Shown here piece by piece: positions 9,668 through 21,142 of a stretch of 64,000 nucleotides of DNA. Numbering within the stretch: the stretch's first letter is position 1; each line of letters begins with the position of its first letter. Source of the DNA: Carettochelys insculpta (lineage: Eukaryota > Chordata > Testudines > Carettochelyidae); NCBI RefSeq assembly GCF_033958435.1, contig NC_134152.1, positions 20,248,001 through 20,312,000 on the forward strand. Direction: 5' to 3'. Under the pieces are notes generated by a model that searched no databases, was not told where the DNA came from, and was given only the letters and a program-made list of their open reading frames with translations. The position numbers and the translations under genes are program-made.

Positions 9668-9974
9668 CTGGCTTTTTAAAAAGGTGTGCACTCTTAAGCC
9701 AGCACGTAGTTACATCCACATTTTTGCAAATTCACTAAGTTGTGGGCACTGATATAACCAGCTAGACATCTACACCAGAGGCCAAATTGAGGAAGTGTCT
9801 ATTTTCCCATTCTGTTTAGCCTTTTGTGACTGTGGTTTAAGTGCAGGAATCGCTATAGTTTCTGTTTAATATCCACTGTGTACAGTAGTAGTGTTTTAGA
9901 AGCCCCAGTTCAAAGCATACTGAAGTCATTGGGAGTCTAGTTACAGAGAAGTACTAATGCTAAAATGTTGAATA

Positions 9975-10572
9975 GTAACAGAGAGGGAGCTGTGCTAGTC
10001 TATATACTATCAAAACAAAAAAGCAGTCAGGTACCAGTTTAAAAACTAACAAAATAATTTATTAGGTGAGCTCTTGTTGGACAGACCCACTTCTTCAGGC
10101 CATAGCCATACCAGAACAGACTCAATATTTAAGGCACAGAGAACCAAAAACAGTAATCAAGGAGGACAAATCAGAAAAAAATGATCAAGATGAGAAAAAT
10201 TTTCGCACCGCTATTGAAAGGGAAACAGCTGGGCTGTCTTTTATATTCAAATTCAGCACATTAACACGTGGTTTGAACCGGGATGGGAATTTTCTGAGTC
10301 ACTATAGGGGATCGTTTGCGTACTTGGCTTAATCTAATTCTTGACCTTCCTCCCCGCTCCACCCCATACCCCTCTACTCTCTGATTTGCTCACTTGATCA
10401 TTTTTTTCTGATTTGTCCTCCTTGATTACTGTTTTTGGTTCTCTGTGCCTTAAACATTGAGTCTGTTCTGGTCTGGCTGTGGTCTGAAGAAGTGGGTCTG
10501 TCCCACGAAAGCTCACCTAATAAATTATTTTGTTAGTCCTTAAAGTGCAACTTGACTGCTTTTGTGTTTTAA
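9975..10572 (+). mobile_element. Penelope-like element fragment with inverted head
   Basis: 9975-10194 is the reverse complement of the element's own 3' tail at about 10346-10572. Between them, 10195-10345 is a sense piece of the element's open reading frame end (SFIFKFSTLTRGLNRDGNF, matching the same place in the larger copy at about 53925-53990). The tail has the standard tgaagaagtgggtctgtccc and ctaataaattattttgttag landmarks. Inverted 5' heads are characteristic of Penelope-like elements. No enzyme domain remains. Confidence 0.85.
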
Positions 10573-11203
10573 TGCTGATATGTCTGACTTCCATGATCTC
10601 ATCAGGCTAGTCAGAGCAAATGCTTTGGTGAAACTGATCTGCTCCTTCTGCTAGAAAAAATTAAAATATGCCCTCCAGGAGCTCCCATTTTGAGAGATGT
10701 TGGTGTATGTCCTTCCCTCAGATGTGCAATTGTTGATACATTCGGGATTGCTATTCATTCTCTAATAAGTGCTTCTACAAGAGACCACAAAATTAACCTT
10801 TCAGAATAGCCAAAGGCCCTGAATTGTTTAGAGAAATGGCAGTAAAACAATGCATCCTCATATGCACATGGTTTGTCATTTTAAGGGCAAAGATTAAAAA
10901 TAAATATCAAAAAAGGTAATTTTTCTAAGAATTTGGGGGTTTTATATTAATAAATGTAAACCTTTTAAAATCATTACAAGTGTGATGGCTCATACTGTGC
11001 ATTGTTTATTTTATTTTTAACTCTATTGTTTGTCTAAAAACTTGCAAATAAAGTGTACTTTCCTGTCAGTTTTTTCTTTTCTAATTGGATAATCGTTAAT
11101 TCCGCTGCTTCTTTCGTTGAATCAGACTGAAGTCACCATCCACTGAACTTACTTTCGTGATTATTTTGACATATGTGTTGAAAATGAAATGGACCCTGTA
11201 GTC
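10573..11203. other. Intronic stretch with no recognised feature
   Basis: AT-rich sequence; no repeat or coding signal recognised. Confidence 0.45.
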
Positions 11204-11392
11204 AACATTCTCTCTAATCTTTTTCGTCTATCCATGGATGTTTTCCACCCATGTGCAGAATAAATTTTTATGTGCAGAGAGGCATGTATGAATATACACT
11301 ATAAGTAGAAACAAACCTAGGTGTGGGTGCTTTGCTAGTCAGCTGGGTGACATTTGATTCTCTTCTGGGCAGCACAACTTACAGGAAACCCA
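11204..11392. repeat. Short inverted-repeat element, copy A
   Basis: Shares its whole length with 59593-59775: both have catccatgtgcagaataaa-type cores, an agaaacaaacc/agaaacacagg segment and a gctgggtg segment at the same spacing. Short ends are roughly complementary (caacattctctctaa against ttacaggaaacccag). Probably a non-autonomous DNA transposon; superfamily not determined. Confidence 0.65.
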
Positions 11393-11623
11393 GCCTGTAG
11401 TATTTGATTCTGTGCTGTAAATCTGTAAAACGTTCACAGTTACCTGTCTCTAAAGGTGTGGGGAATAGGCTTTGTTAACTAATTCTTGTAAAGTAGTAGC
11501 ATGTTGATGCAGTTTGTAACTCACTGCAACTATGTATCTGAATTTTTATGGACCTTGTACATATATGTCTTTGAACATAAAACAGTTTGTCATTTGGCTA
11601 AAAGGTTCTGTGTAAATACAAAG

Positions 11624-12760
11624 TAGAATCATAGAGTACTTGAATTGGAAGGGACCACAAAAGATCGTCAGGTCCAGCCCCCTGCACTCATTGCAGGAAT
11701 AACATCATCCCTGAAAGATGTTTGTCTAACCCAGTCTTAAAAATCTCCAATGATGGAGATTCTACAACTTCCCTGGGCAATTTTTTCCAGTGCTTAACCA
11801 CTCTTACAGGAAGTTTTTTTTTCCCGAATGTCCAACCTAAACCTCCCTTGCTTCAAAAAGCTTCTTGTCCTACCATCAGAGGTTAAGGAGAATATTTTTT
11901 ATCCCTCCTCCTTGTAGCAACCTTTCAAGGACTTGAAAGCTGTTATGTCCCCTCTGTCTTCTCTTTTCCAGACTAAACAAACCCAGTTATTTCAATCTTC
12001 CTTGATAGGTCCTGTTCTCTAGAGTTTTAATAATTTTTGTTGCTCTTCTCTAATTTGTCCCCATCTTTCCTGAAATTTGGTGCCCAGAACTGGATTCCAT
12101 ACTCCAGTTGAGGCCTAATCAACTCAGAGAAGAGCAGATGAATTACTTCTCATGTCTTGCTTACAACACCTTGTTAATACATCTCAAAATGATGTTTGCT
12201 TTTTGTTGCAACAGTGTCACACAGTTGACTCATATTTAGCTTGTCATCTGCTGTGACCTCTATGTCCTCCCTAGGTCATCACTTCCTATTTTGTATGTGT
12301 GAAACTGATTGTTTTTTCCTAAGTGGAGTACTTTGCATTTGTCCTCATTGTATTTCACCCTATTTTCCCCAGACCATTTTACCAGTTTGTCCAGATCCTT
12401 GTGAACTCTATTCCTATCCTCCAAACGACTTGGAACCCCTTTCAGCTTGGTGTCATCCTCAAATTTATAAACATACTCTCTATGCTGTTACCTAAGATGT
12501 TGATGAAGATATTGAACAGAACTAGTCCCAACAGTGATCCCTGCAGAACCCCACTCATTCTGTCCTTCCACCATGACCTTGAACCATTGATAACTAGTCT
12601 CTAGGAATGGTTATCCAACCAGTTATGCACCTACGATATACTAGCCCCATCTAGATTGCATTTCTCTAGTTTATTTGTGGAAGGTCCTGTGAGATTATAT
12701 AAAATACTTTAGTAAAGTCTAGATAAAGTCTCGATATACCACATCTACCACTTCCCCTGT
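11624..12760 (-). mobile_element. CR1 LINE, 5'-truncated
   Basis: Minus-strand CR1 with its 3' end at about 11624 (gaatcatagagtacttgaat on plus, the complement of the CR1 3' terminus). The 3' untranslated part and RT end are readable in broken frames: near 12560-12440 the minus strand gives a decayed [19 protein letters not shown] (RT motif with QGS), and near 12750-12660 GEVVDVVYRDF, preceding the usual CR1 FDTVSH segment. Many stops; inactive. Confidence 0.85.
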
Positions 12761-14234
12761 AGCCACAAGGCTTGTTTTCCTATCAAAGTAGGTACAGAAT
12801 ATTATCAGAATGTTTTGCTTACAAAGTTTCAAAAGCTTTACTTTTAACAGGAAGTACACTTTCAGACTTGCTGATGGGCATGGGGGAAAGCCCCGGTGAT
12901 TTAAAAGGGCTTTGGGGTCCCACTAAAGTGACAACAACAGTGGCCAGAGCCCTGGGCCCTTGAAATCACTGCCAGAGCCACAGGTGGCACGTGATGGTCT
13001 GGCAGGGGAAGGCTACACCCAAGCTCAGCTCCTTCTGCCCAAGGTTCAGCCCCCTTTGCATCCTGGGGCAACCGCTGTCCCCACTTTTCCAAGGGCTGAG
13101 CAAAGTCTGTGGGCCACCCTGTACACGCTTCAGCTTTGTTCATGTTGAATTGTATTGCCAATAATACTCATTTTCAATCAGAATCAAAGCTTTAAGCCCT
13201 TTAAATGCAGCTAAATGGATTCGCTTTTCAGAGGGCAGAATCCAGAATAGCAACTTGGATTTCAAAGACCTGGAAAATGCTGATGTTTTTCTTTCTGGGC
13301 CTGAGGCACTTTTATCATAACAATACTCCACGTAGTGCTCCTTGGTATTAAAGGCAGCATAGTGAAAAAATTGAGTGGTACCTTTTTTTGTTTATTTAAG
13401 ATGTATAAAGTTTTTTGTTGTTTTTAACTTAGCTATATGAGGCACTGCCTGTCCTGTTTACTGGAGGTTTCCTTAAGGCGGCAGGGGAATTGGGAGAGAA
13501 TTTTATTAGAGGCAGCAGTGTTGCTGTTTAACAAAGATATTTTTCTTCCAAACTGTACATGAGGTTTCTGAGTTGAATAGAGGCTAACTAAACAAACAAA
13601 CACACACAGGACAAAGCATTTGAAAACACCTTTGACTCCTCAGTTACTCACCACTTGTCAAAATATGATTGGCTTTCCAGTACCTCTAGGGTATTCGTAA
13701 AAAAACAAGTGAGGTGAAACATAAAATTGTCATGTAAAAACAAGCAGGAACAAACATTTGTATTTTAAAATAGAGTATTGTCAAGTCTACTTCTACATTT
13801 AAAAAAAGGGGGCAATTCAAACCCCAGTTTGATTTTCTTGTATTGTGCAGGTCACCTTTCAACTTTTTGATTTATGCTTCCTATTACAGATGACATTACA
13901 TCAGTGCACATGCTATAGTTGTTTGATATTTTGGTTGTGCCCGTGGAATACAAGAACATTATTAGGCCATTTCTTGTGCAAACTGGCAAGGATTCTCTGA
14001 CTTCAACAGAACTTCACTGATTTATTCCAAGCACATTTGTGGCTGAGTAGTTGAGGAGCTTATGCTACATAAGTAGTAGTTGTGCTTTAATTGTGATTTC
14101 TTGCAACAAAGGCTAAATAACATTCCAAATGTACCAGTACCTTAGAATTTTCTCTCATGGTACTGTATCCTCTGGATGCGGATTAGAAAATATCAAAAGA
14201 TTTAGCAGCAACAGAAGTCAGTGGAGCTTGGGAT
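12761..14234. other. Intronic stretch with no recognised feature
   Basis: Ordinary AT-rich sequence with short purine or poly(A) runs. Small open frames at 12772-13161 show no family resemblance and overlap on both strands, so I read none as genes. Confidence 0.45.
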
Positions 14235-14515
14235 ATGCTTTCACAACAGGGAAGATTGACATTTCTGCGGTCAATCTTCCAGAATTCAATTGAGCATATC
14301 TGGTAGGGATTCACTAAATTGAACTCACAGGGTATCCTCATCAGCACTGGTACACCTGCTCCTTGCGAGGGTTAAGGGAAGTCGGCAGGAGCATTTGCTG
14401 CCATTGACCTCAAGCAGTGGAGACTGCGCAGAAGCACAGATTAAGGTGCCTCAACTCCAACTATGTAATTAACATAGCTGTAGTTGCATATCTGAATTGA
14501 ACCTTCCCCTTTAGT
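14235..14515. repeat. Probable non-autonomous DNA element remnant
   Basis: Contains a small palindrome with arms ggaagattgac and gtcaatcttcc (14249-14280), a further self-complementary run near 14461-14485 (attaacatagctgtagtt), and short motifs resembling the element piece at 52850-52955. Boundaries unclear. Confidence 0.45.
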
Positions 14516-14836
14516 GCAGAGCTGGCTTGGTTTGATTCAGTTGAGGGTCAGAAGCCTTTTGAATATTCCATGGTTATACCTCCTTGCCGTGGCTGAGGCA
14601 CGTAAGCAAGGCAGTGTGAGGGAGACTTACATTTCTGCTGCTCATGCTTTCTGAAACCTGTGATTAAAAGAGGGGTTTCATGGCTAGGGCTATCAACCTG
14701 GCACCGATTACGAGTTCTCAGTTCTGTTCAAAACTTTAAAATTAAAAAAACAGCCAAATTTAAAACGAGGCTGCTCTTTGTGTCCCCTCTCTGCAGACGC
14801 ACTCAGATGTCCTTACTATGTTTTATTTTCAAACAG

Positions 14837-15009
14837 GAAAAGCCAACAACAATGTACAATGGGATGAGGACTCCGTAGAATACATGCCTGCCAACCCCGT
14901 CAGGATCGCATTTGTCTTGGTTGTTCATGGCAGAGCTTCTCGGCAGCTCCAACGCATGTTTAAGGCCATTTACCATAAAGACCATTTCTATTACATTCAT
15001 GTTGACAAG
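14837..15009 (+). CDS. XYLT1: XYLT1 internal coding exon (start of glycosyltransferase domain)
   Basis: Protein xylosyltransferase 1 is a Golgi type II membrane enzyme that moves xylose from UDP-xylose to serine on proteoglycan core proteins, the first step of chondroitin/heparan sulfate linker synthesis. The exon reads [12 protein letters not shown], then [14 protein letters not shown] and ends [14 protein letters not shown], the N-terminal strand-helix part of the GT14 'Branch' domain. Acceptor: ttcaaacag before 14837. Donor: gtaata after 15009. The 173 bases are two bases completing a split codon plus 57 codons. XYLT2 is excluded because its equivalent segment lacks the [12 protein letters not shown] stretch and differs throughout. 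No frameshift or stop. Confidence 0.96.
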
Positions 15010-15658
15010 GTAATATATCACAAGTTATGAATTGCCTCTCTCATCATTTGTCAATCTGTCCCTCTTTGTCGCCTGCTCCAACATTCTTTTTATCTCTGCT
15101 GCATGCGGTATTATCACTTTTTGTTTTTCCGTCTGTTCTGTGTTTTATGCCCAACTGTATTTTTTTTTTTTTTTTTACACCTCTCCTGTGACTGCCGTCA
15201 TATCACCTTGTGTGTCTATGGTATCTGTCCCTGTCTGCCTGTTGTATGTTTTGTAGCGATAACTGATAAGTCATTGTAGGTTATGATGTACATTTAAAGT
15301 GGAATCAGTGCTTGCCAGGCCAGATCAAAGGCAATAAAACAAAGAGGCCTCTTGACACTTTCAAATTAGCTTACACTGAATGAAGGGATGTGTTCTTTAG
15401 CACGTCTTACCTGGAAAATGCCTAGCAAATGGTTAGATAAATTAATTGCCAAATTTCAACTGCTATTCATAATTCTCTATGTATTTAGAGCATTTTTGCT
15501 TAACACAAAACTGACCGCTGGCCATTATCAACTGATCTGAAAAAAACTGATCAGATTTTAAGATGTTCAGTTGTTAGAGAATGCAAGTTGGGGGGAGCCT
15601 TTTATTTATTTATCTTTTTCTTAGTCTGCTAAACATTTTACTTTCTTTCCCTGTAAAG
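15010..15658 (+). other. XYLT1: Short XYLT1 intron
   Basis: GT...AG intron of 649 bases between the two exons; donor gtaatat, acceptor after a pyrimidine-rich run ending ctgtaaag. Includes poly(T) near 15160-15176. Much shorter than the flanking introns. Confidence 0.9.
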
Positions 15659-15861
15659 CGATCCAATTACCTACACCGGAAAGTGCTCCAGTTTGCTAGC
15701 CAGTATTCGAATGTGAGAGTAACCCCTTGGCGAATGGCAACTATCTGGGGAGGAGCGAGTCTTCTGTCCACCTATCTACAGGCTATGAGGGACTTAATTG
15801 AGATGAATGACTGGCCCTGGGATTTCTTCATTAATCTTAGTGCTGCTGACTACCCCATCAG
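15659..15861 (+). CDS. XYLT1: XYLT1 internal coding exon (catalytic domain)
   Basis: Continues the enzyme in phase from the previous exon. It reads [39 protein letters not shown] and [17 protein letters not shown], ending with AG of a split arginine codon before donor gtatga. These segments belong to the GT14 domain; the [15 protein letters not shown] stretch is among its most conserved and lines the sugar-nucleotide side of the fold. The 203 bases are 67 codons plus two bases. Differences from the mammalian protein are conservative (for example LIEMN for LLEMT). The next exon, expected to begin TNDQL, was not found in the remaining 48 kb, consistent with XYLT1's very long introns. Confidence 0.96.
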
Positions 15862-18069
15862 GTATGATGACCCCTTTTAAAACATGTATTTTACCTTCAT
15901 AAATGAACAATGGAATTTAAATTATACATAAGCCAAAATTTCTGTATTCTAATGTAAGAAGCAGAGTAACATTCAACTGGGGCACCAGTTTCACAAGTCT
16001 ATGGCAGGAAGTCCCACCCCATGGGGCTTTTAGTGCTGTAGCTTCTCCCAGTCTCAAAAACAAAAATATCACTTCATTGTCACTGTGCTGGCATCAGCAC
16101 TTTTATTACCATGGTAATGGCACCACAAACACAAAACAATGTGTGCATGCCGCTGTAATACTTGCAACTGCCTGTAGCTATGGGACTCAGGAGAGTTGAT
16201 TCTTCAGTTTGTGGACCTCAAACTTGAAAAGAAGTACCCCACACAGGACTCCCGTAAGCAGCTTGCTACAGCTGGACTCTGTATTTCGAAAAACTTGGCT
16301 GATACTCATATAGGTTCCTCAGAGAAACACTGTGGTATTTTGGATGGTTTTTCTGCGTAAGATAATGATGATAGGAGTGACAAATAAGTTGTTGGGAGTC
16401 AGTTGTATCTCAGCCTCAACTGTTGCCTGAATAACTTTATTTAGATGGTACCAAACATAGAGATTCATGGATCACCACATGACAAGGCTTGTGATTTTAA
16501 ATGAAGCTATAGTCCCTCTGGGTTTACGTAACTCGTGCCTCACAGCTGTATTCAGTAATGTTTACTAAACTATGAAAAAGTAGATTCTCTGTTAAGGAAA
16601 AAAAATTAGATGTGTTTCAATGGTTATTTTTAGACTGCAAAAAAATATGAAGAACAGAAAATTCTCCTTTCAGTTTTTCCATCCCACCATGTCAAAAGAA
16701 TTAACAAAGGGGAAGTGGCTTTGTTGGGTAAATCATCTACCACATGATCCTGACATCTTCAAGTTATGCTTGAACTCAGTGGAAGTTTTTGCCTCAATAG
16801 AGATATCGTGAAAACTCAGTAAGGGCTTCATGATTTGGGTATCACGTTTATCCACTACCAGTTAAATACAGATACCTCTGTGAAAGTGAATAGCAGTCAG
16901 GAAAATAACTTGAAAGATTAAGAATCTTAGAGAAAGTGTCTGTGGTCTGAATGTAGGAGTTCGAAATAAGAAGTCCAGGTGTTTTAATGTGAGATAATTG
17001 AGATCGTTTAAGTTTTGAGAAAGTCTCATAACAAATATGACTTGTCATTCCAGCTCTCAAGTGGAGACAATAATGAAAATCTACCTATATCCTTCACTTA
17101 GTTGTTTGGGAAGACTAAATTATTTCTTCATCTAGAATACTTTCAGGACATGGAGTGCTATACTAATCCCAAGCAATAGTGTAATGGAAAGCACCGATGG
17201 TGTGGGGAGATGATAGGAGAAATACAGCCTTTACAGGGTGGCAGATTCTAGGGGCCTGCCTGGAAGTATTAGGTGCTGGAGTTCTGCAAGTACAAGGTAA
17301 CTAGTTTGCGGAGTTTTCTAATGGCTGCATCTTGGTCACGCTAACGATAATATATGAAGGAATGGGCAGAGAAACTAGAGGCTGGAATTATACTGGTGAC
17401 ATCTTGTCGGCTTGGGGGTCTGTATTAGTGCATCTGTTGTGCGATTGGGGTCGTATACTGTACTCTAGTTTCCTCTGGGGTAAGTTAAAATAGAGGTCCA
17501 AACTTGGCTAGTAATTTGTAAACATGACTATAAATTGTCCCATAATGTGTAACTGAGACTTTGGCCAGCCAATTTTAATAAAGTATTATTTTATCATTTT
17601 TTCTATAGAGGCAGCCCTAAACAAGTGTAGTTTGAGTGTAGACATTACAACATATTTTTCTTTGCAGCAATGGAAATTCTCTGGGAGTTCCACTTCTCTG
17701 CTGTTTTGAAATCGCATCTGGGTTCTCAGCTGTAGGTCACTGTTCTGAAGTGCACACTTCCCCTTTTCTGTGAAGATACTCTAATTTTGGAATTTATGCA
17801 AACATGTCAATGATCTAGAGACAGTACTTCAAAAAGCACTTCATTTAAATGCTTTTTCTTTAATAACTGAGATACAGGTATAGTGAAAAGAAATTCAAAT
17901 ACATAATTTTATCGTTATAAACCCTGTACAATGTTACCTCATCAAAATATAGAAAGATAACAATATATAGTACTGGCTTTCCAACATGAAGATACTATAA
18001 ATTTGTGTCCTTCCCAATCTTTAGGAAGACCTTTTTTCCACAAATGTAGGCCATATAGGAACCTGAGTA
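15862..18069. other. Intronic stretch with no recognised feature
   Basis: Unique-looking AT-rich sequence downstream of the second XYLT1 exon. No repeat boundary or coding signal seen. Confidence 0.45.
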
Positions 18070-18385
18070 CAGGTTGCACCTCCCTGGTCCTGCATCCTAG
18101 GGACTTGAGTGGTTCCAAACCAGGGTTTTGTCAGGTCAGGGGAGGTTAATGCCCTCTGGCTGCCATTGCGGGCTCTCCAGCCACGTCTCGCCCCTACCAC
18201 TTGCTCCCAGGCCCCACATGGGTGCTGGGGGAAGCTGGATGCCAGCACTCCAGTCCTGGCCTCGCATGACTCCCTGGTGCTCCTGCCTGGGCCCTGCAGA
18301 GCTGCCCAGGGGATGCTGGTGCTTTGGGCTCCTGCAGGGGACCTGGAGGACACCAGCCCCAGCATCACTGCCCCATCTTCAAATC
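18070..18385 (+). repeat. GC-rich dispersed element, copy A
   Basis: Starts aggttgcacctccctggtcc, which matches the start of the element at 39593 (aggttgtactacctcatctg). Its inner part 18220-18350 is the reverse complement of 20510-20640 (shared run gctggatgccagcactccag). A non-autonomous DNA element is likely. Confidence 0.65.
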
Positions 18386-19239
18386 CCGTGCTGTAAATTG
18401 TCAGCTAATAAATTAAAAGCGGTTTACGCTTCTTGCTCTGGTTAGTAATATTGCAATTGTTTTGTTAGGTTTCCCAGCATAAAACATATGAATTTTGTAG
18501 ATTAACGTATTTTTCTAGGGCAGCTCCACATTAAGCTTTCACTTCCCATCTGCCATCCCATCTGTGACAGTAAAGCCCCTACTTCTCTTCTGATAGATGC
18601 ACGCTATACCAACTTCAGGAGACAGAGCAACACATGCTAAAGAGCAGAGTCAGCGCTAATCTATAGTGTGTGAAGCTCAAATCTCTCTGACAAGTTGGCT
18701 AGTGTGTTCACAGGTTACATTACAGTTGCAAACATCTCTGTCTCATTTATCCCCACAAGGAGCATTGAGAGGTGAGTGTTGAAAATGATTAGAGGCACTA
18801 GAAGAGAGGTCAATGAGAAGCATGGAACTGCGTGATTTAAAGAAGTGACAACTAATAGGGAACATAATAGATATGTGTAAATTAGTGAATGTACTAGAAA
18901 AGGTAAATCAGGTATTCCTACTAACCCTTCCTCTTACACTACTATATAAACTGTATTCTCTTTGGGGGCAGCAACTGTTCTTTTGTTCTGTGTTTGTAAA
19001 ATGCCCAGCACAACAGGATCCTGGTCTCACTTGGTGCACCAGTCTCATTTATAAATGAATACCATACAACAAAGAACATTTAGCCAAATTCATATGCAAA
19101 ACACTTGCCTGTAATCACTGGTAATTTGAAGTCCGACATGAAATGATTTGGTAGTGTCCAGTTCTTAACAGCATGGACCCTCATTACAACTGGCCTGTGC
19201 TTTTATTTGTAAAAGAAAGCAGCTGGTACTCAGCCGGTT
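18386..19239. other. Intronic stretch with no recognised feature
   Basis: No repeat or coding signal recognised. Confidence 0.45.
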
Positions 19240-19510
19240 CCACGCTCACATCTCTCCCTGCCCGCCCCCACCGCCTGCTGTGGTTTCTGCAGGGCTCCCC
19301 TGGGTTCCTGGGGCTAGAGCTTCCAGTGGGGCTCCGCACTCCATCTGGCTCCCAGCCATGGGGTTGCTGGAGTCCCCCTGCCACCCAGCTAGGCATCCCA
19401 TGGCTGAGGCTGTTGAGGTGTCAGTACTCTGTACCAGCACATACTGGCCCAAAAAAAGGCCTGCAACAGGCACTCTTGCTGTCATCCTGTGTGCGAGGCA
19501 CAGGGATTAA
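19240..19510. repeat. GC-rich repeat remnant related to the 18070 and 39593 elements
   Basis: Shares phrases such as ccatctggctcccagcc and a ccagtggggctccgcact stretch with the interior of 39660-39860. Open frames here are products of base composition. Confidence 0.45.
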
Positions 19511-19919
19511 TTGTCAGGAAACTGAACTATATTCTCACAACTAGAAGTGACCCTCTTGGGACAGGAGTGGGCCAGTGTGGGAAAGCTGTTGTTGTCTCTC
19601 CTTGCAATTTAGGTTTTGTATGAGTAGAAGACATCCGTCCTTCCAAACCACGATGTGCACCCAGAGACCAAAAAACTCCCCTCCCCCTTTATTTCAGCTT
19701 CATTCCTATTACCATCTTGACCTAAAAATAATTTCCGATGGGAACCTCCTTTGGCAGAACCCAGTGGAAAAGCTATCGGTGCCCTTTACCTTTTGCATGG
19801 GTACCAATTTGCATTATTTATTGTTTCGGACAGACGACATCAGGCAATCAGCCTTATATTTGACTACTGAAATTTTGCTCCTGACAAGATGAGCTACAGC
19901 AGGGCATGGTGAATATCTG

Positions 19920-20500
19920 ATGTATCATGCAAGAGTCCTTAGATCAGTGGAGTCCAATAATAATTCCGGGATCACCACACTTGTGGTTATGATCCTTGCA
20001 TTTTCAGCACAGCGCCCCTACCCAGAGATAGGCAGCTCAGCCCACCCTCACGCACACTCTAACTGCATATTCTGCGACTCACTGGAGCCGCCACCACTAG
20101 AGCCAGGGCCACCGGGGTCCCAGGAGCCACACTGCTCCGGTCCGGGTACTCTGCAGATGTGTCAGGGCAGCAGAAGCCCTGCCAGGCCACAGCCACTCCA
20201 GGAGGGCAGGAGCCACGTTGGACCAGAGCTGCTGAGACTGTGTTGGGCCACCAGAGCTGCGTGTCTTCCGGCTGGAGCTGCAGGAGCTGCTCCAGGGCCA
20301 AAGGAGCCACGCAGCTCTGTGCAGGAGCAGCGCAGCTGTGGAGGGGCAAAAGGAGGCACACAGCAAGGGAAACTGCTGCAGGGGCTGCCTCCATCACTGC
20401 TGGTGTGCAGACATCCCACCAAGCAGTGGGGTGCGTGCGTGCGCAGCGCAGGCAGAGGGGATATCCATGTGTGCAGCTCTACCGAGCTGCATTTCGCCAC
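19920..20500. repeat. Probable hAT-like or GC-rich repeat remnant
   Basis: Begins with tcagtggagtccaataataa, which resembles the TIR-proximal sequence of hAT elements, followed by a GC-rich stretch with repeated gagctgc and ccagggcc words. Three overlapping open frames on both strands look like composition artefacts. Boundaries uncertain. Confidence 0.35.
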
Positions 20501-20504
20501 ACTC

Positions 20505-20645
20505 TGGTGCCCTGTCCTCCCAGGTGCCTTGCAGGAACCCAGAACACCAGCATCCCCTGGTTAGCTCTGCATGGCCCAGGCCAAAGCACCAGGGAGCCAT
20601 ACGAGGCCAGGACTGGAGTGCTGGCATCCAGCTTCCTCCAGCGCT
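20505..20645 (-). repeat. GC-rich dispersed element, copy B (truncated)
   Basis: Reverse complement of about 18220-18350, ending about 20 bases before the left terminus of DIRS copy 2. Confidence 0.7.
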
Positions 20646-20665
20646 CAGGACCTAAACTAACAGAG

Positions 20666-20841
20666 GTTCTTCTTCGAGTGTCCCCGTGGGTGCTCCACAA
20701 TAGGTGTCGGGCTCGCCCGGCGCCGCAGATCGGATCTTCCAAGCAGTTTCTGCCGGACCGCGCATGCGCCGGCGCGCGCCGCTCCCTTGCGCGCTCCTGG
20801 CCACGTGTGCGATCGGTCCCCGCCAGTTCCTCTTAACCGCC
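20666..20841 (+). repeat. DIRS copy 2 left inverted terminal repeat
   Basis: Begins gttcttcttcgagtgtcccc and is the reverse complement of 26563-26743. Same inner limit (aaccgcc) as copy 1. Confidence 0.9.
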
Positions 20842-21142
20842 GTCAGCTGCAGACGGAATCCGACTAGGCTACGGCCAAGTTAGCGTATTCAATGGTTTTA
20901 ACTGTTTTTCTTTAAAGTTTTCAAGTTCTTAGGCTACTGTTAAGTTAGCCAGTTGTTATTTTCAAAAAAAAAAAAAACAACAAGCGGGACGGCATTCAGT
21001 CCAGTCCTAGTAACAAGTGGAACACCGGAGGCCAGGAGCCTAGGGCCATTAGCCCTCCTGCCGTGGCAGGCCATCGGAGAAGGGGAAAAACAGCACAGAG
21101 AAGGTGCTAAGTACCTGTTAACAACTGAAAGACTCACCAACA

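Noticed and set aside
12772..13161. Overlapping small frames on both strands
   Set aside because: No recognisable domain, splice signals or codon bias.
14837..15861. Assignment of the exons to XYLT2
   Set aside because: The [26 protein letters not shown] and MATIWGG segments fit XYLT1; the XYLT2 equivalents differ at many positions.
20159..20836. 225-residue open frame running into DIRS copy 2
   Set aside because: Crosses the DIRS left terminus and overlaps other frames on both strands; composition artefact of GC-rich repeat sequence.
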